Of a stretch of DNA of 64,000 nt, positions 7,741 through 15,479 are shown piece after piece. The notes under the pieces are model-generated. The model saw only the letters and a program-made list of their open reading frames with translations, was not told the DNA's origin and ran no database searches. The DNA lies in assembly GCA_963627135.1 (NCBI GenBank), contig CAVFZY010000010.1:1-64000 (forward strand). The letters run 5' to 3'. This DNA comes from CAG-103 sp963627135. Lineage in GTDB: Bacteria; Bacillota; Clostridia; Oscillospirales; Oscillospiraceae. Made by a program: the position numbers and the translations under genes. Numbering within the stretch: the first letter of the stretch is position 1; every line of letters starts with the position of its first letter.

Positions 7741-9534
7741 TTACGCTTCGGTATCAGGCTCCGTGCCGCCGACAACGGCGATGTGCAGCTCCTCGAGCTG
7801 GTGCGGCTCGACGGTGCCGGGCGCGCCCATCATGACGTCCTGCGCGTTCTTGTTCATCGGGAACGGAATGATCTCGCGGATGCAGTCCTCGCCCGCGAGG
7901 AGCATGACCATGCGGTCCACGCCCGGGGCGATGCCGGCGTGCGGGGGCGCGCCGTAGCAGAAGGCGTTGTACATGGCCGGGAACTTGGCCTTGACATCAT
8001 CCTCGCCGAGGCGCACGAGCTCGAACGCCTTGACCATGATCTCGGGGTCGTGGTTACGCACCGCGCCGGAGCTAAGCTCGACGCCGTTGCACACGAGGTC
8101 GTACTGGTAGGCGTAGATATCGAGCGGATCGACCTCGCCGCGCTCGGCCTTTTCGAGAATTTCGAGGCCGCCGTTCGGCATCGAGAACGGGTTGTGGCAG
8201 AACTCCAGCTCGCCGGACTCCTCGCCGATCTCATACATCGGGAAGTCGACGATCCAGCAAAATTCATACCGCTCCTTGTCCATGTGGCCCGGAACGGCCA
8301 TGCCGAGCTTCGTGCGCAGCACGCCCGCCGCCTTCTGCGCGGCGGTCTTTTTGCCGGCCGTCACGCCGACGAAGCAGCCCGGCTTCAGGCCGAGGGCCGC
8401 GGTGATCTCGGCCGTTTTCTCCGTGAGGAACTTTGCGATACCGCCGGCGAAATTGCCCTGCTCGTCGACCTTGAACCAGTAGGGCTTGCTGCCGGAGCGC
8501 ACCTCCACGTCGGCGCAGAGCTTGTCGACGGCCTTGCGCGCCATGGCGCAGTCGGGCACGACGACGGCCTTGACCGTGTTGCCCGCAGCAAAGGGCGCAA
8601 AGTCGCTGCCGGCAACGAGCGCCGTCATGTCCTGCACGGTGAGGTCGATGCGCAGGTCGGGCTTGTCGGAGCCGTAGGTCTCCATCGCATCATGATAGGA
8701 GATGCGGCGGAAGGGCGCCTCGGACGCAATATTGTACTTGCCGTACTTGGCGAAGATCGGCGGGAGCACATCCTCGAGCACGGCAAAGACATCGTCCTGC
8801 GTGGCGAAGGCCATCTCCATGTCGAGCTGGTAGAATTCGCCCGGGCTGCGGTCGCCGCGGGCATCCTCGTCGCGGAAGCACGGGGCGATCTGGAAATAGC
8901 GGTCGAAGCCCGCCGTCATGAGCAGCTGCTTGAACTGCTGCGGCGCCTGCGGCAGCGCATAGAACTTGCCGGGGTGCTTGCGCGCGGGCACGAGATAGTC
9001 GCGCGCGCCCTCAGGGCTGGAGGCCGTGAGGATGGGTGTGGTGATCTCAAGAAAGCCGTGCTCGGTCATGGCGGCGCGCAGCGCGGCCACCACCTGGCAG
9101 CGGAGGATGATATTTTTCTTAACGGCGGGGTTGCGCAGGTCGAGATAGCGGTACTTCAGGCGCAGCGCCTCGTCGGCGTCACGGCTGCGGTTGATCTCGA
9201 ACGGCAGCTCGTTGTAGCGGCAGCGGCCGAGCACCTCGATCTTCGTGGGCACGACCTCAATGTCGCCGGTGGGCTGCTTGGGGTTTTTGCTCGCGCGCTC
9301 GCGCACGGTGCCCTCCACGGCGATGGTGGACTCCTTGTTGAGCGACTTGACGACCTTCATCATGTCCTCGGTCTCGATAACGACCTGGGTCGTGCCGTAA
9401 AAATCGCGGACGACGACGAAGGCAAAATTCTGCCCGACCTCGCGGACATTTTCCATCCAGCCGACGATACGGACCTGCTCGCCGACGTTTTCGAGCCGCA
9501 GCTCGCTGCAAGTGTGTGTGCGGGACTGAAACAT
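7741..9534 (-). CDS. aspS: Aspartate-tRNA ligase
   Basis: Charges tRNA-Asp (possibly also tRNA-Asn if the strain uses GatCAB). 597 residues with an N-terminal OB-fold anticodon-binding domain (about 1-110), class II catalytic core, an inserted GAD domain, and motif 3 GVDRMVMLLAG near the C-terminus. Motif 2 reads ARGDRSPGEFYQLD rather than the common bacterial ADRQPEFTQ form; the Glu-Phe-x-Gln-x-Asp core is kept. The start MFQSRTHTCSELR matches the family N-terminus and excludes a 46-residue basic extension. It lies 67 bp after hisS, the usual Firmicutes order. Confidence 0.95.
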   Translation of the reverse strand: MFQSRTHTCSELRLENVGEQVRIVGWMENVREVGQNFAFVVVRDFYGTTQVVIETEDMMKVVKSLNKESTIAVEGTVRERASKNPKQPTGDIEVVPTKIEVLGRCRYNELPFEINRSRDADEALRLKYRYLDLRNPAVKKNIILRCQVVAALRAAMTEHGFLEITTPILTASSPEGARDYLVPARKHPGKFYALPQAPQQFKQLLMTAGFDRYFQIAPCFRDEDARGDRSPGEFYQLDMEMAFATQDDVFAVLEDVLPPIFAKYGKYNIASEAPFRRISYHDAMETYGSDKPDLRIDLTVQDMTALVAGSDFAPFAAGNTVKAVVVPDCAMARKAVDKLCADVEVRSGSKPYWFKVDEQGNFAGGIAKFLTEKTAEITAALGLKPGCFVGVTAGKKTAAQKAAGVLRTKLGMAVPGHMDKERYEFCWIVDFPMYEIGEESGELEFCHNPFSMPNGGLEILEKAERGEVDPLDIYAYQYDLVCNGVELSSGAVRNHDPEIMVKAFELVRLGEDDVKAKFPAMYNAFCYGAPPHAGIAPGVDRMVMLLAGEDCIREIIPFPMNKNAQDVMMGAPGTVEPHQLEELHIAVVGGTEPDTEA

Positions 9535-9601
9535 ACTCCTGATTCCCTTTCTTTCTATCGAATATCGCCTCCGGCGATGCGGCGGCGGTGGGTTGACCGG
9601 G

Positions 9602-10960
9602 TTACGACTCGCGCAAAATTGCACCGGCGCTGCGGCGCGCGATCTCCGCGCGGACGGTCTCGAGCGCGGCATCCTGCGTCACGGCCTCCTGCACGCCGGT
9701 GGCCATATTCTTGAGCGCGCAGACGTGCTGCGCAATCTCATCCTCGCCGAGGAAGATCACAAACGGGATGCCGAGCTTATCGGCATAGCCGATCTTGGCC
9801 TTGAACTTTTTGCGCTCGCTGTAAAGCTGCACACGCAGGCCGCCGGCGCGCAGCATAGACGCCAGCGCCACGGCCGCAGACAGATCGTCCGTCATCGGCA
9901 GGATGAGCACATCCGCCGGTGCGGTGAGCACCGCGTCGGAGATCATGTTCTGCTCCTGCAGGATGTAAAACAGACGCGTCAGGCCGATGGAGATGCCGAC
10001 GCCGGGCAGGGACTTGTTCGTATAATACCCCGCGAGGTCATCGTAGCGGCCGCCGGAGCAGATGCTGCCGACCTCGGGATGGTCGAGCAGGACGGTCTCG
10101 TACACCGTGCCGGTGTAGTAATCGAGGCCGCGCGCGATCGTGAGGTCGAGCTCGAAGTTCTCCTCCGGGACGCCGAACGCGGGCAGGTAGCCCACGACGG
10201 TACGCAGCTCGTCGAGGCCGAGGTCAAACGTCTCGTTCCGGCCGCGGTACTGCTCCAGAAAAGCGAGCTTGTCCGCACTCGTGCCCGGGCAGGCGATGAA
10301 GCGCAGGATCTCGTCCGCGTTCTCACCGGAGACGCCGCAGGTGTCGGTGAGCAGCTCGCGCACCTTGTCCGCGCCGATCTTGTCGAGCTTGTCAATGGTG
10401 CGCAGCACGTCGCCCGCCTGCTCGCTCAAGCCGAGGATGGCAAAAAAGCCGTTGAGCACCTTGCGGTTATTCACGCGGATGCGAAAGCGGTGCAGCCCCA
10501 GGCGCGTGAACGTGTCGTAGATGATGGCCGGAATCTCGGCCTCGTTCAAAATATCGAGCGCACCGTCGCCGATGATGTCGATATCCGCCTGATAAAACTC
10601 GCGGAAGCGGCCGCGCTGCGCGCGTTCGCCGCGCCAGACCTTGCCGATCTGATAGCGGCGGAACGGGAACGTGAGCTGGCCGTAGTTGGCCGCGACGTAC
10701 TTCGCCAGCGGCACCGTAAGGTCAAAGCGCAGGGCGAGGTCACTGTCACCCTTCGTGAAGCGGTAGATCTGCTTTTCCGTCTCGCCGCCGCCCTTGGCCA
10801 GCAGCACCTCGGCCGCCTCGATGGCGGGCGTGTCGAGCGGTGTGAAGCCGTAGTGGGCGTAGGTCTCGGCCAGAACGGCGCGCATTTTGTCCATCTGTAC
10901 CTGCTTGTCCGGCAGCAGCTCCATGAAGCCGGACAGGGTGCGGGGTTTGATCTTGTCCAT
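9602..10960 (-). CDS. hisS: Histidine-tRNA ligase
   Basis: Charges tRNA-His. 452 residues. The class II core starts with KPRTLSGFMELLP, shows motif 2 around RGRFREFYQADIDIIG, the histidine-specific loops GLDYYTGTVYE and GGRYDDLAGYY, and a C-terminal anticodon-binding domain. The ATG at 10958-10960 follows AAAGGA at some distance and gives the family-standard N-terminus; a longer reading would overlap the preceding gene. It is 23 bp from the MgsA-like gene and 67 bp before aspS. No T-box leader is visible in the short gap ahead of it. Confidence 0.95.
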   Translation of the reverse strand: MDKIKPRTLSGFMELLPDKQVQMDKMRAVLAETYAHYGFTPLDTPAIEAAEVLLAKGGGETEKQIYRFTKGDSDLALRFDLTVPLAKYVAANYGQLTFPFRRYQIGKVWRGERAQRGRFREFYQADIDIIGDGALDILNEAEIPAIIYDTFTRLGLHRFRIRVNNRKVLNGFFAILGLSEQAGDVLRTIDKLDKIGADKVRELLTDTCGVSGENADEILRFIACPGTSADKLAFLEQYRGRNETFDLGLDELRTVVGYLPAFGVPEENFELDLTIARGLDYYTGTVYETVLLDHPEVGSICSGGRYDDLAGYYTNKSLPGVGISIGLTRLFYILQEQNMISDAVLTAPADVLILPMTDDLSAAVALASMLRAGGLRVQLYSERKKFKAKIGYADKLGIPFVIFLGEDEIAQHVCALKNMATGVQEAVTQDAALETVRAEIARRSAGAILRES

Positions 10961-10983
10961 GGTGATGATGATTCCTTTCGGGC

Positions 10984-11385
10984 TTACGATTTCTTCTTGG
11001 GATTGACGATGTCGCGCCAGTCGAGGTCGCCGCGGTTCAGGCCCAGGATGAGCACTTCGGCCGTGGCCACGTTGCTGGCAAACGGGATCTGCCGCTGGTC
11101 GCACAGGCGTGCCATGCGGTTGACCTCGTCAAAATTGCCGCTCTCGGCATCGCAAAAAAACAGCACGAGGTCGATCTCGTTATACGCGATGCGCGCATCG
11201 AGCTGCTGGCAGCCCTGCGAAGAGTGCAGGTAGGTGCGGATCTTCAGGCCGGTGGCCTCGGAGATGAGCCGCCCGGTCGTAAACGTCGAGCTCAGATCGT
11301 GCTTGGCCAGAATGCCGCAGTATGCGATGCAGAACTGGACCATGAGTTCTTTTTTGCCGTCATCAGCGATCAGTGCAATGTTCAT
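10984..11385 (-). CDS. MgsA-fold protein (methylglyoxal-synthase-like, active site eroded)
   Basis: 133 residues that align end to end with methylglyoxal synthase: MNIALIADDGKKELM, a TTGRLISEATGL segment, RIAYNEIDLVLFF, and ATAEVLILGLNRGDLDWRDI. However, key positions are changed. The active-site His of the family AHD motif is Asp8. The Asp of the conserved GGDQQ is Cys59 (GCQQ). The PHEPD segment with its His is missing, with a two-residue shortening. Asp9 and Asp79 are kept. Conversion of dihydroxyacetone phosphate to methylglyoxal therefore seems unlikely, and a phosphate-sensing or other role is possible. It sits between mrdA and hisS with short gaps and has a good RBS (AGAGAGGAA). Confidence 0.85.
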   Translation of the reverse strand: MNIALIADDGKKELMVQFCIAYCGILAKHDLSSTFTTGRLISEATGLKIRTYLHSSQGCQQLDARIAYNEIDLVLFFCDAESGNFDEVNRMARLCDQRQIPFASNVATAEVLILGLNRGDLDWRDIVNPKKKS

Positions 11386-11418
11386 GTGGATAATTCCTCT
11401 CTTTCTGGTCAGCGGCCG

Positions 11419-13485
11419 TCACTGCAGCAGCGAGAGCTCACTCTCGGGGGCGGTGTTGACGGTCTTGACGGTAAAATATGCGTCGAGAAAATCGCGCGCG
11501 ATGGAGGCGATGGAGGCGCCGGCGCTGCCGTGCTCCACGACGACCGCCACGGCAACCTTGGGATTGTCATACGGTGCGTAGCAGATGAAAATGGCGTTGT
11601 TGACCTGGTTATCGCCGAGCTGGGCGGTGCCGGTCTTGGCGGCGACCTTCACGCCGTAGTCGCCGAAGGTCTCATATGCGCTGCCGGCGCGGTCATTGGC
11701 GACAAGGTACATGCCCTTTTGCACGGCGGCCCAGTTATAGTCGCTGGTCTCGACGGTGCTGAGCACCTCGGCCTCGTTTTCATAGATGAGCTCGCTGCCG
11801 TCGTAGCTGCGCACGCTCTTGAGAATGGATGCGCTGTGGCGCGTGCCGCCGTTTGCGATCGTAGCGCAGTACTCCGCCAGCTGCAGCGGCGTGAACAGGC
11901 TGTACGACTGGCCGATGGCCGCCTGCAGCGAGTCGCCGACGTACCAGTTCGTGTTCTCGAGCTTTTTCTTCACGGCCTCCGTGGCCATCTGGCCGGTGCT
12001 CTCCGGCAGCTCGATACCGGTGTGCTCGCCGAGGCCGAAGGCCGCGGCATAGCGCGCGAGCGTGTCGATCGGCAGGCTGTCGCCGACGGTGTAGAAGAAG
12101 ATGTTGCACGAGTCGCGGATAGCCTCGGTCACGTTGTCGCTGCCGTGCGTCGTACCGGAAGAGGTGATCCAGCACTTGGGGGCGTAGCCGGTGTCCTCAT
12201 ACTTGGTGAACGTGCCGGTGCACTGGATGGTCGTGCCGGTGGTAATGACGCCCTCGGTCAGGCCGGCGATAGCCGTGCAGGGCTTGAACGTCGAGCCAGG
12301 CGAATATTGACCCAGCAGCGCACGGTTAAACAGCGGCTGGTTGTCCGCCTCGGAGACGGCCTTATAATTCTCCTCGCTCTGGAAGATCGTCTGCAGGTCG
12401 AACGTCGGGTAGTTGGCGATGGCCAGCGGCTGGCCGGTGGCAACGTCAACCGCGACGAGTGCCCCGCCGCCGACTGCGTCGCTGGTAGCCGTGGATTTCG
12501 CCTTCATGTTCTCGATGCCCTTGGTCAGCGCCTGCTCGGCCGCCGACTGCAGGTCGAGATCGATCGTGAGGCTGACCTGGTTGCCCGGCTCCGGCTCCTT
12601 GGTATAGGTCGTGCCGGTGACAGTGCCGGAAGCGTTTTTCGTCACAATGGCCGTGCCGTTCGTGCCGTGGAGATATTTTTCAAAGGCGAGCTCGGCCCCG
12701 TCCTTGCCGACAGTCGCGTTCATGGGGTAGCCCTGCGTCTTGTAGGTCGTGTATTCCTCGGCGGTCATCTGACCCGTGTAACCGAGCAGGTGCGCGGCCA
12801 GATTCGTGTGATACTGGCGCGTATAGGACACCGTGACCTCGAAGCCGGGGACGTTGTTCTCCTTCAGGGACGTGATGAGCTCCATGCTCGCGTCCTTGAC
12901 GAACACATAATCCGGCAGGTAGAGCTTGTCGATATAGCGCGTCTTGATCGAGTAGCGCAGGCCGGCAATGATGCGCATGTCGGTCGCGGAATAGTTGTTA
13001 TCGATCTCAAACTTTTCGCGGCAGTAACTCATGAGCTCCACGGCCGTGGCCTCCTCGTCGAGGCCGGCGTATTTGAGAAAGCCCTTAAGCTGCGTGCGCT
13101 GCGTGTCGTTCATGTCCGTGTACTCAAACGGGGGCGCGGACGTGACCGGCAGCTCGTCGACATACGTGTCGCCGCAGGAAGCGACGGTGCGCGCCATCTG
13201 CAGGAGGATGCCGTTCGGGTCGTCCTGCTCGAAGAGGTCGTCGGAGTTGAAGATGAGGTTATTGCAGCTCGTGTTCGACACGAGCACGCGGCCGTAGCGG
13301 TCGAGGATGCTGCCGCGCGCAGCCTCCACGGTCTGGGAGCTGGCGACGCTGTTGCGGTTTTCCTCATAGTACGCCTTGCCGTCGACGATCTGCAATTTAT
13401 ACAGTGCAACAACGAACACGATCACGAGCAGCGCAAGGATGCACGCGAGCGCGGCGACGCGGCCGGGCTTGATGGGTTTTTCCAT
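11419..13485 (-). CDS. mrdA: Penicillin-binding protein 2 (elongation transpeptidase)
   Basis: Class B PBP that cross-links peptidoglycan during side-wall growth, working with MreC, MreD and a RodA-type glycosyltransferase (not in the window). 688 residues: one membrane anchor at about 10-30 (ALACILALLVIVFVVAL), a dimerisation/pedestal region starting with AARGSILDRYGRVL, then the transpeptidase domain with SPGSTFKP (SxxK, near residue 395), SCN (near 457) and KTGTAQ (near 615). All three catalytic motifs are intact. It follows mreD by 39 bp, the normal mre-mrdA layout. RBS AAAGGA is 8-9 bases before the ATG. Confidence 0.95.
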   Translation of the reverse strand: MEKPIKPGRVAALACILALLVIVFVVALYKLQIVDGKAYYEENRNSVASSQTVEAARGSILDRYGRVLVSNTSCNNLIFNSDDLFEQDDPNGILLQMARTVASCGDTYVDELPVTSAPPFEYTDMNDTQRTQLKGFLKYAGLDEEATAVELMSYCREKFEIDNNYSATDMRIIAGLRYSIKTRYIDKLYLPDYVFVKDASMELITSLKENNVPGFEVTVSYTRQYHTNLAAHLLGYTGQMTAEEYTTYKTQGYPMNATVGKDGAELAFEKYLHGTNGTAIVTKNASGTVTGTTYTKEPEPGNQVSLTIDLDLQSAAEQALTKGIENMKAKSTATSDAVGGGALVAVDVATGQPLAIANYPTFDLQTIFQSEENYKAVSEADNQPLFNRALLGQYSPGSTFKPCTAIAGLTEGVITTGTTIQCTGTFTKYEDTGYAPKCWITSSGTTHGSDNVTEAIRDSCNIFFYTVGDSLPIDTLARYAAAFGLGEHTGIELPESTGQMATEAVKKKLENTNWYVGDSLQAAIGQSYSLFTPLQLAEYCATIANGGTRHSASILKSVRSYDGSELIYENEAEVLSTVETSDYNWAAVQKGMYLVANDRAGSAYETFGDYGVKVAAKTGTAQLGDNQVNNAIFICYAPYDNPKVAVAVVVEHGSAGASIASIARDFLDAYFTVKTVNTAPESELSLLQ

Positions 13486-13524
13486 AGCGAAGATCCTTTC
13501 GGGGGTCGGGCGCGCCGAGAAAAC

Positions 13525-14040
13525 TCAGCGCAGGGCACGCCGGCGGTGAAACGCACGGCTGATATAGTAATACGGGACGGCGAGCGGCAGCGAAAACACG
13601 CTCTGCCCCAGCGCCACGGCCAGCAGCCGCCAGAACGACGCGCCGTGGAAGATCCACAGCCGGAACATCTGGCAGAAGGCCGTGAGCAGAAACGCCGCCA
13701 GACACGTCACGAGAAACGGCAGCAAGCTGTTATTGATCAGATACTCCGCGAGCATACCGGCGCCGAAGCCGATGACCGCGAAGAGCACGGCAAAGAGCAT
13801 GCCCGTGCCGGGGTAGCCCATGGCGCAGAAGTAGCCCGCGATGAGGCCAAACACCGCGCCCCACGTGCCGCCCTCGAACACGCCGACCGCCACGACGACC
13901 GCCGGCACGAACATGGCGTGCACGCCGAAGAGCGCAATGTGCGCAAAGACCGTATTTTGCAACAGGAGCGTCACGGCCATATACAGTGCGCACCAGAGCG
14001 CGCGGTACACCTTATCCTTGTTGATGAGATCCGCCCACAT
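13525..14040 (-). CDS. mreD: Rod shape-determining membrane protein MreD
   Basis: 171 residues, very hydrophobic, with about five predicted membrane segments (for example LYMAVTLLLQNTVF and the following helices). MreD is weakly conserved in sequence, and the call rests on size, topology and position: it lies one base after the mreC stop and just before mrdA. It is part of the elongasome, linking MreC to the membrane machinery. The ends read MWADLINKDKVYR and FHRRRALR. Confidence 0.88.
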   Translation of the reverse strand: MWADLINKDKVYRALWCALYMAVTLLLQNTVFAHIALFGVHAMFVPAVVVAVGVFEGGTWGAVFGLIAGYFCAMGYPGTGMLFAVLFAVIGFGAGMLAEYLINNSLLPFLVTCLAAFLLTAFCQMFRLWIFHGASFWRLLAVALGQSVFSLPLAVPYYYISRAFHRRRALR

Positions 14041-14041
14041 G

Positions 14042-14890
14042 TCAGCTCACCACGTCAAAGTCTTTGATGACGAACACCTGCAGCAGCTCGCCGAGGTCAC
14101 ACGCGGGCGTGATGACGCCGTAGGTCTGCTGGCCGCCGGCCTCGGTACGCACGTCCGTGATCGTGCCGACAACGAGACCCGCCGGGAACGCGCCGCCCTT
14201 GCCGGATGTAAGCACGGTGTCGCCCGTGAAGATGCTCATGTTCTCCGCAAGATAGCCAAAACGCACACAGCCGTCCTGCATGAGCGTGAAGTCGCCGAGG
14301 ACCATGGCCGTCGCGCCGCTGCCGCTGACATAGCCGCCGACGCTCATATCCACGTCGATGACAGTGCGCACGGTCGCCCAGGTGCTGCCGGTCTCGATGA
14401 CCTGACCGACGAGCGCGCCGGACTCGTTCATGACGCAGTCGCCGACCTCGATGCCGCCGTCGCTGCCCTTGCTGAGCGTGAGCGTGCTCGACCAGTTCGA
14501 CGCGCCGTAGGACACGACGTTCGCAGGCTCGAGCTCGAAGTCCGTGTGTCGCTGCGTGAAGCCCAACAGGTCCCGGTAGCGCTCATTTTCCGCGATTGCC
14601 TCCTGACCCTCGCGCGCCTGCGCCTGCGCCTCAGCCAGCTGCGTGCGCAGCTGCTCGTTTTCGGCCTTGAGCTGGTCATATTTATAAATGTAGCCGTAGA
14701 TGCTCTCGAGCCACTGCGCCGTGACGGTCGCAGCCTTCTGCAGTGGCGCGCGCACGATGCCGTCGAGATTCGTCAGGAATCCCGCCCTGCCGCCGAGCGC
14801 CCCGGCAATAAGCGCAAGCACGAGCACGACCGCGACCACGATCGCGCCGACGCGCGTGCCTTTCTTTTTCAGATACGTTTTCCAGTTCAA
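14042..14890 (-). CDS. mreC: Rod shape-determining protein MreC
   Basis: Membrane-anchored periplasmic-side scaffold of the cell-elongation machinery. About 282 residues: one membrane segment (VGAIVVAVVLVLALIAGAL), a coiled-coil stretch (DQLKAENEQLRTQLAEAQ), then the beta-rich MreC core with SYGASNWSSTLTLSKGS. The best start is TTG at 14888-14890: it overlaps the maf stop as TTGA, and GGGAG lies about 9 bases upstream within maf. An ATG at 14935 is possible but would add 15 unconserved residues and overlap maf more. It is followed by mreD after one base. No mreB is present in this cluster. Confidence 0.93.
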   Translation of the reverse strand: MNWKTYLKKKGTRVGAIVVAVVLVLALIAGALGGRAGFLTNLDGIVRAPLQKAATVTAQWLESIYGYIYKYDQLKAENEQLRTQLAEAQAQAREGQEAIAENERYRDLLGFTQRHTDFELEPANVVSYGASNWSSTLTLSKGSDGGIEVGDCVMNESGALVGQVIETGSTWATVRTVIDVDMSVGGYVSGSGATAMVLGDFTLMQDGCVRFGYLAENMSIFTGDTVLTSGKGGAFPAGLVVGTITDVRTEAGGQQTYGVITPACDLGELLQVFVIKDFDVVS

Positions 14891-15459
14891 AGCAGCTCGA
14901 CTCCCAGTTCGTTCAGCAGTTGCCCCAGCCTGCACAGCGGCAGGCCCATCACATTGAAATAATCGCCATCCAGATGCGCAACGAACAGCGCGCCGCGGCC
15001 CTGAATGCCGTAGGCCCCGGCCTTGTCCATCGGCTCGCCGGTGGCGATGTAGCGCTCAATCTCCTCCGGTGTAAGCGCGCGAAAGCGCACGGCCGTGCGC
15101 TCGGCCGCCTGCCGCAGCTCGCCGCCGCGCAATACGGCGACGCCGGTGTAGACGATGTGCTCGCGCCCGGACAGGGCCGTGAGCATGCGCACGGCGTCGT
15201 CATGATCCCGCGGCTTGCCGAGGATGGCGCCGTCGAGATAGACGATCGTGTCCGCCGCGATGAGGATGTCCTCCGGTGCGCAGGTCTGCGCGACCTCCTG
15301 CACCTTGTGCAGGGACAGCTCGCGCACGGTCTGCTCCGGGCCGGCGCCCGGCGTCGCGCGCTCGGGGCCGGCGGCCGGCCGGATCGTCAGGTCCGGCACG
15401 CCGAGCATCTCCAGCAGCTCCCGCCGACGCGGGGAGCCGGAGGCAAGGATCCAGTTCAT
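14887..15459 (-). CDS. maf: Maf-type nucleoside triphosphate pyrophosphatase
   Basis: House-cleaning pyrophosphatase acting on dTTP/UTP or modified nucleotides; in Bacillus it is tied to septum formation. 190 residues beginning with the family signature WILASGSPRRRELLEMLG, then AADTIVYLDGAILGKPRD with the catalytic Asp region, and IQGRGALFVAHLDGDYFNV. The start has a strong RBS (GGGAGGAACGACC ahead of the ATG). Position directly before mreC-mreD-mrdA is the classic Firmicutes arrangement. Its stop codon is shared with the TTG start of mreC. Confidence 0.95.
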   Translation of the reverse strand: MNWILASGSPRRRELLEMLGVPDLTIRPAAGPERATPGAGPEQTVRELSLHKVQEVAQTCAPEDILIAADTIVYLDGAILGKPRDHDDAVRMLTALSGREHIVYTGVAVLRGGELRQAAERTAVRFRALTPEEIERYIATGEPMDKAGAYGIQGRGALFVAHLDGDYFNVMGLPLCRLGQLLNELGVELL

Positions 15460-15479
15460 GGTCGTTCCTCCCGGGCGGA

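Noticed and set aside
10961..10983. T-box leader for hisS-aspS
   Set aside because: The gap before hisS is only 23 bp. No specifier loop or T-box sequence is seen there or in the 67-bp hisS-aspS gap.
11224..14067. A very long open frame (over 900 codons) on the plus strand opposite mrdA and mreD
   Set aside because: Antisense frames stay open by chance in GC-rich coding DNA. The product is low-complexity, Arg/Ala/Gly/His-rich with no family motif, and the minus strand has clear PBP2 and MreD genes.
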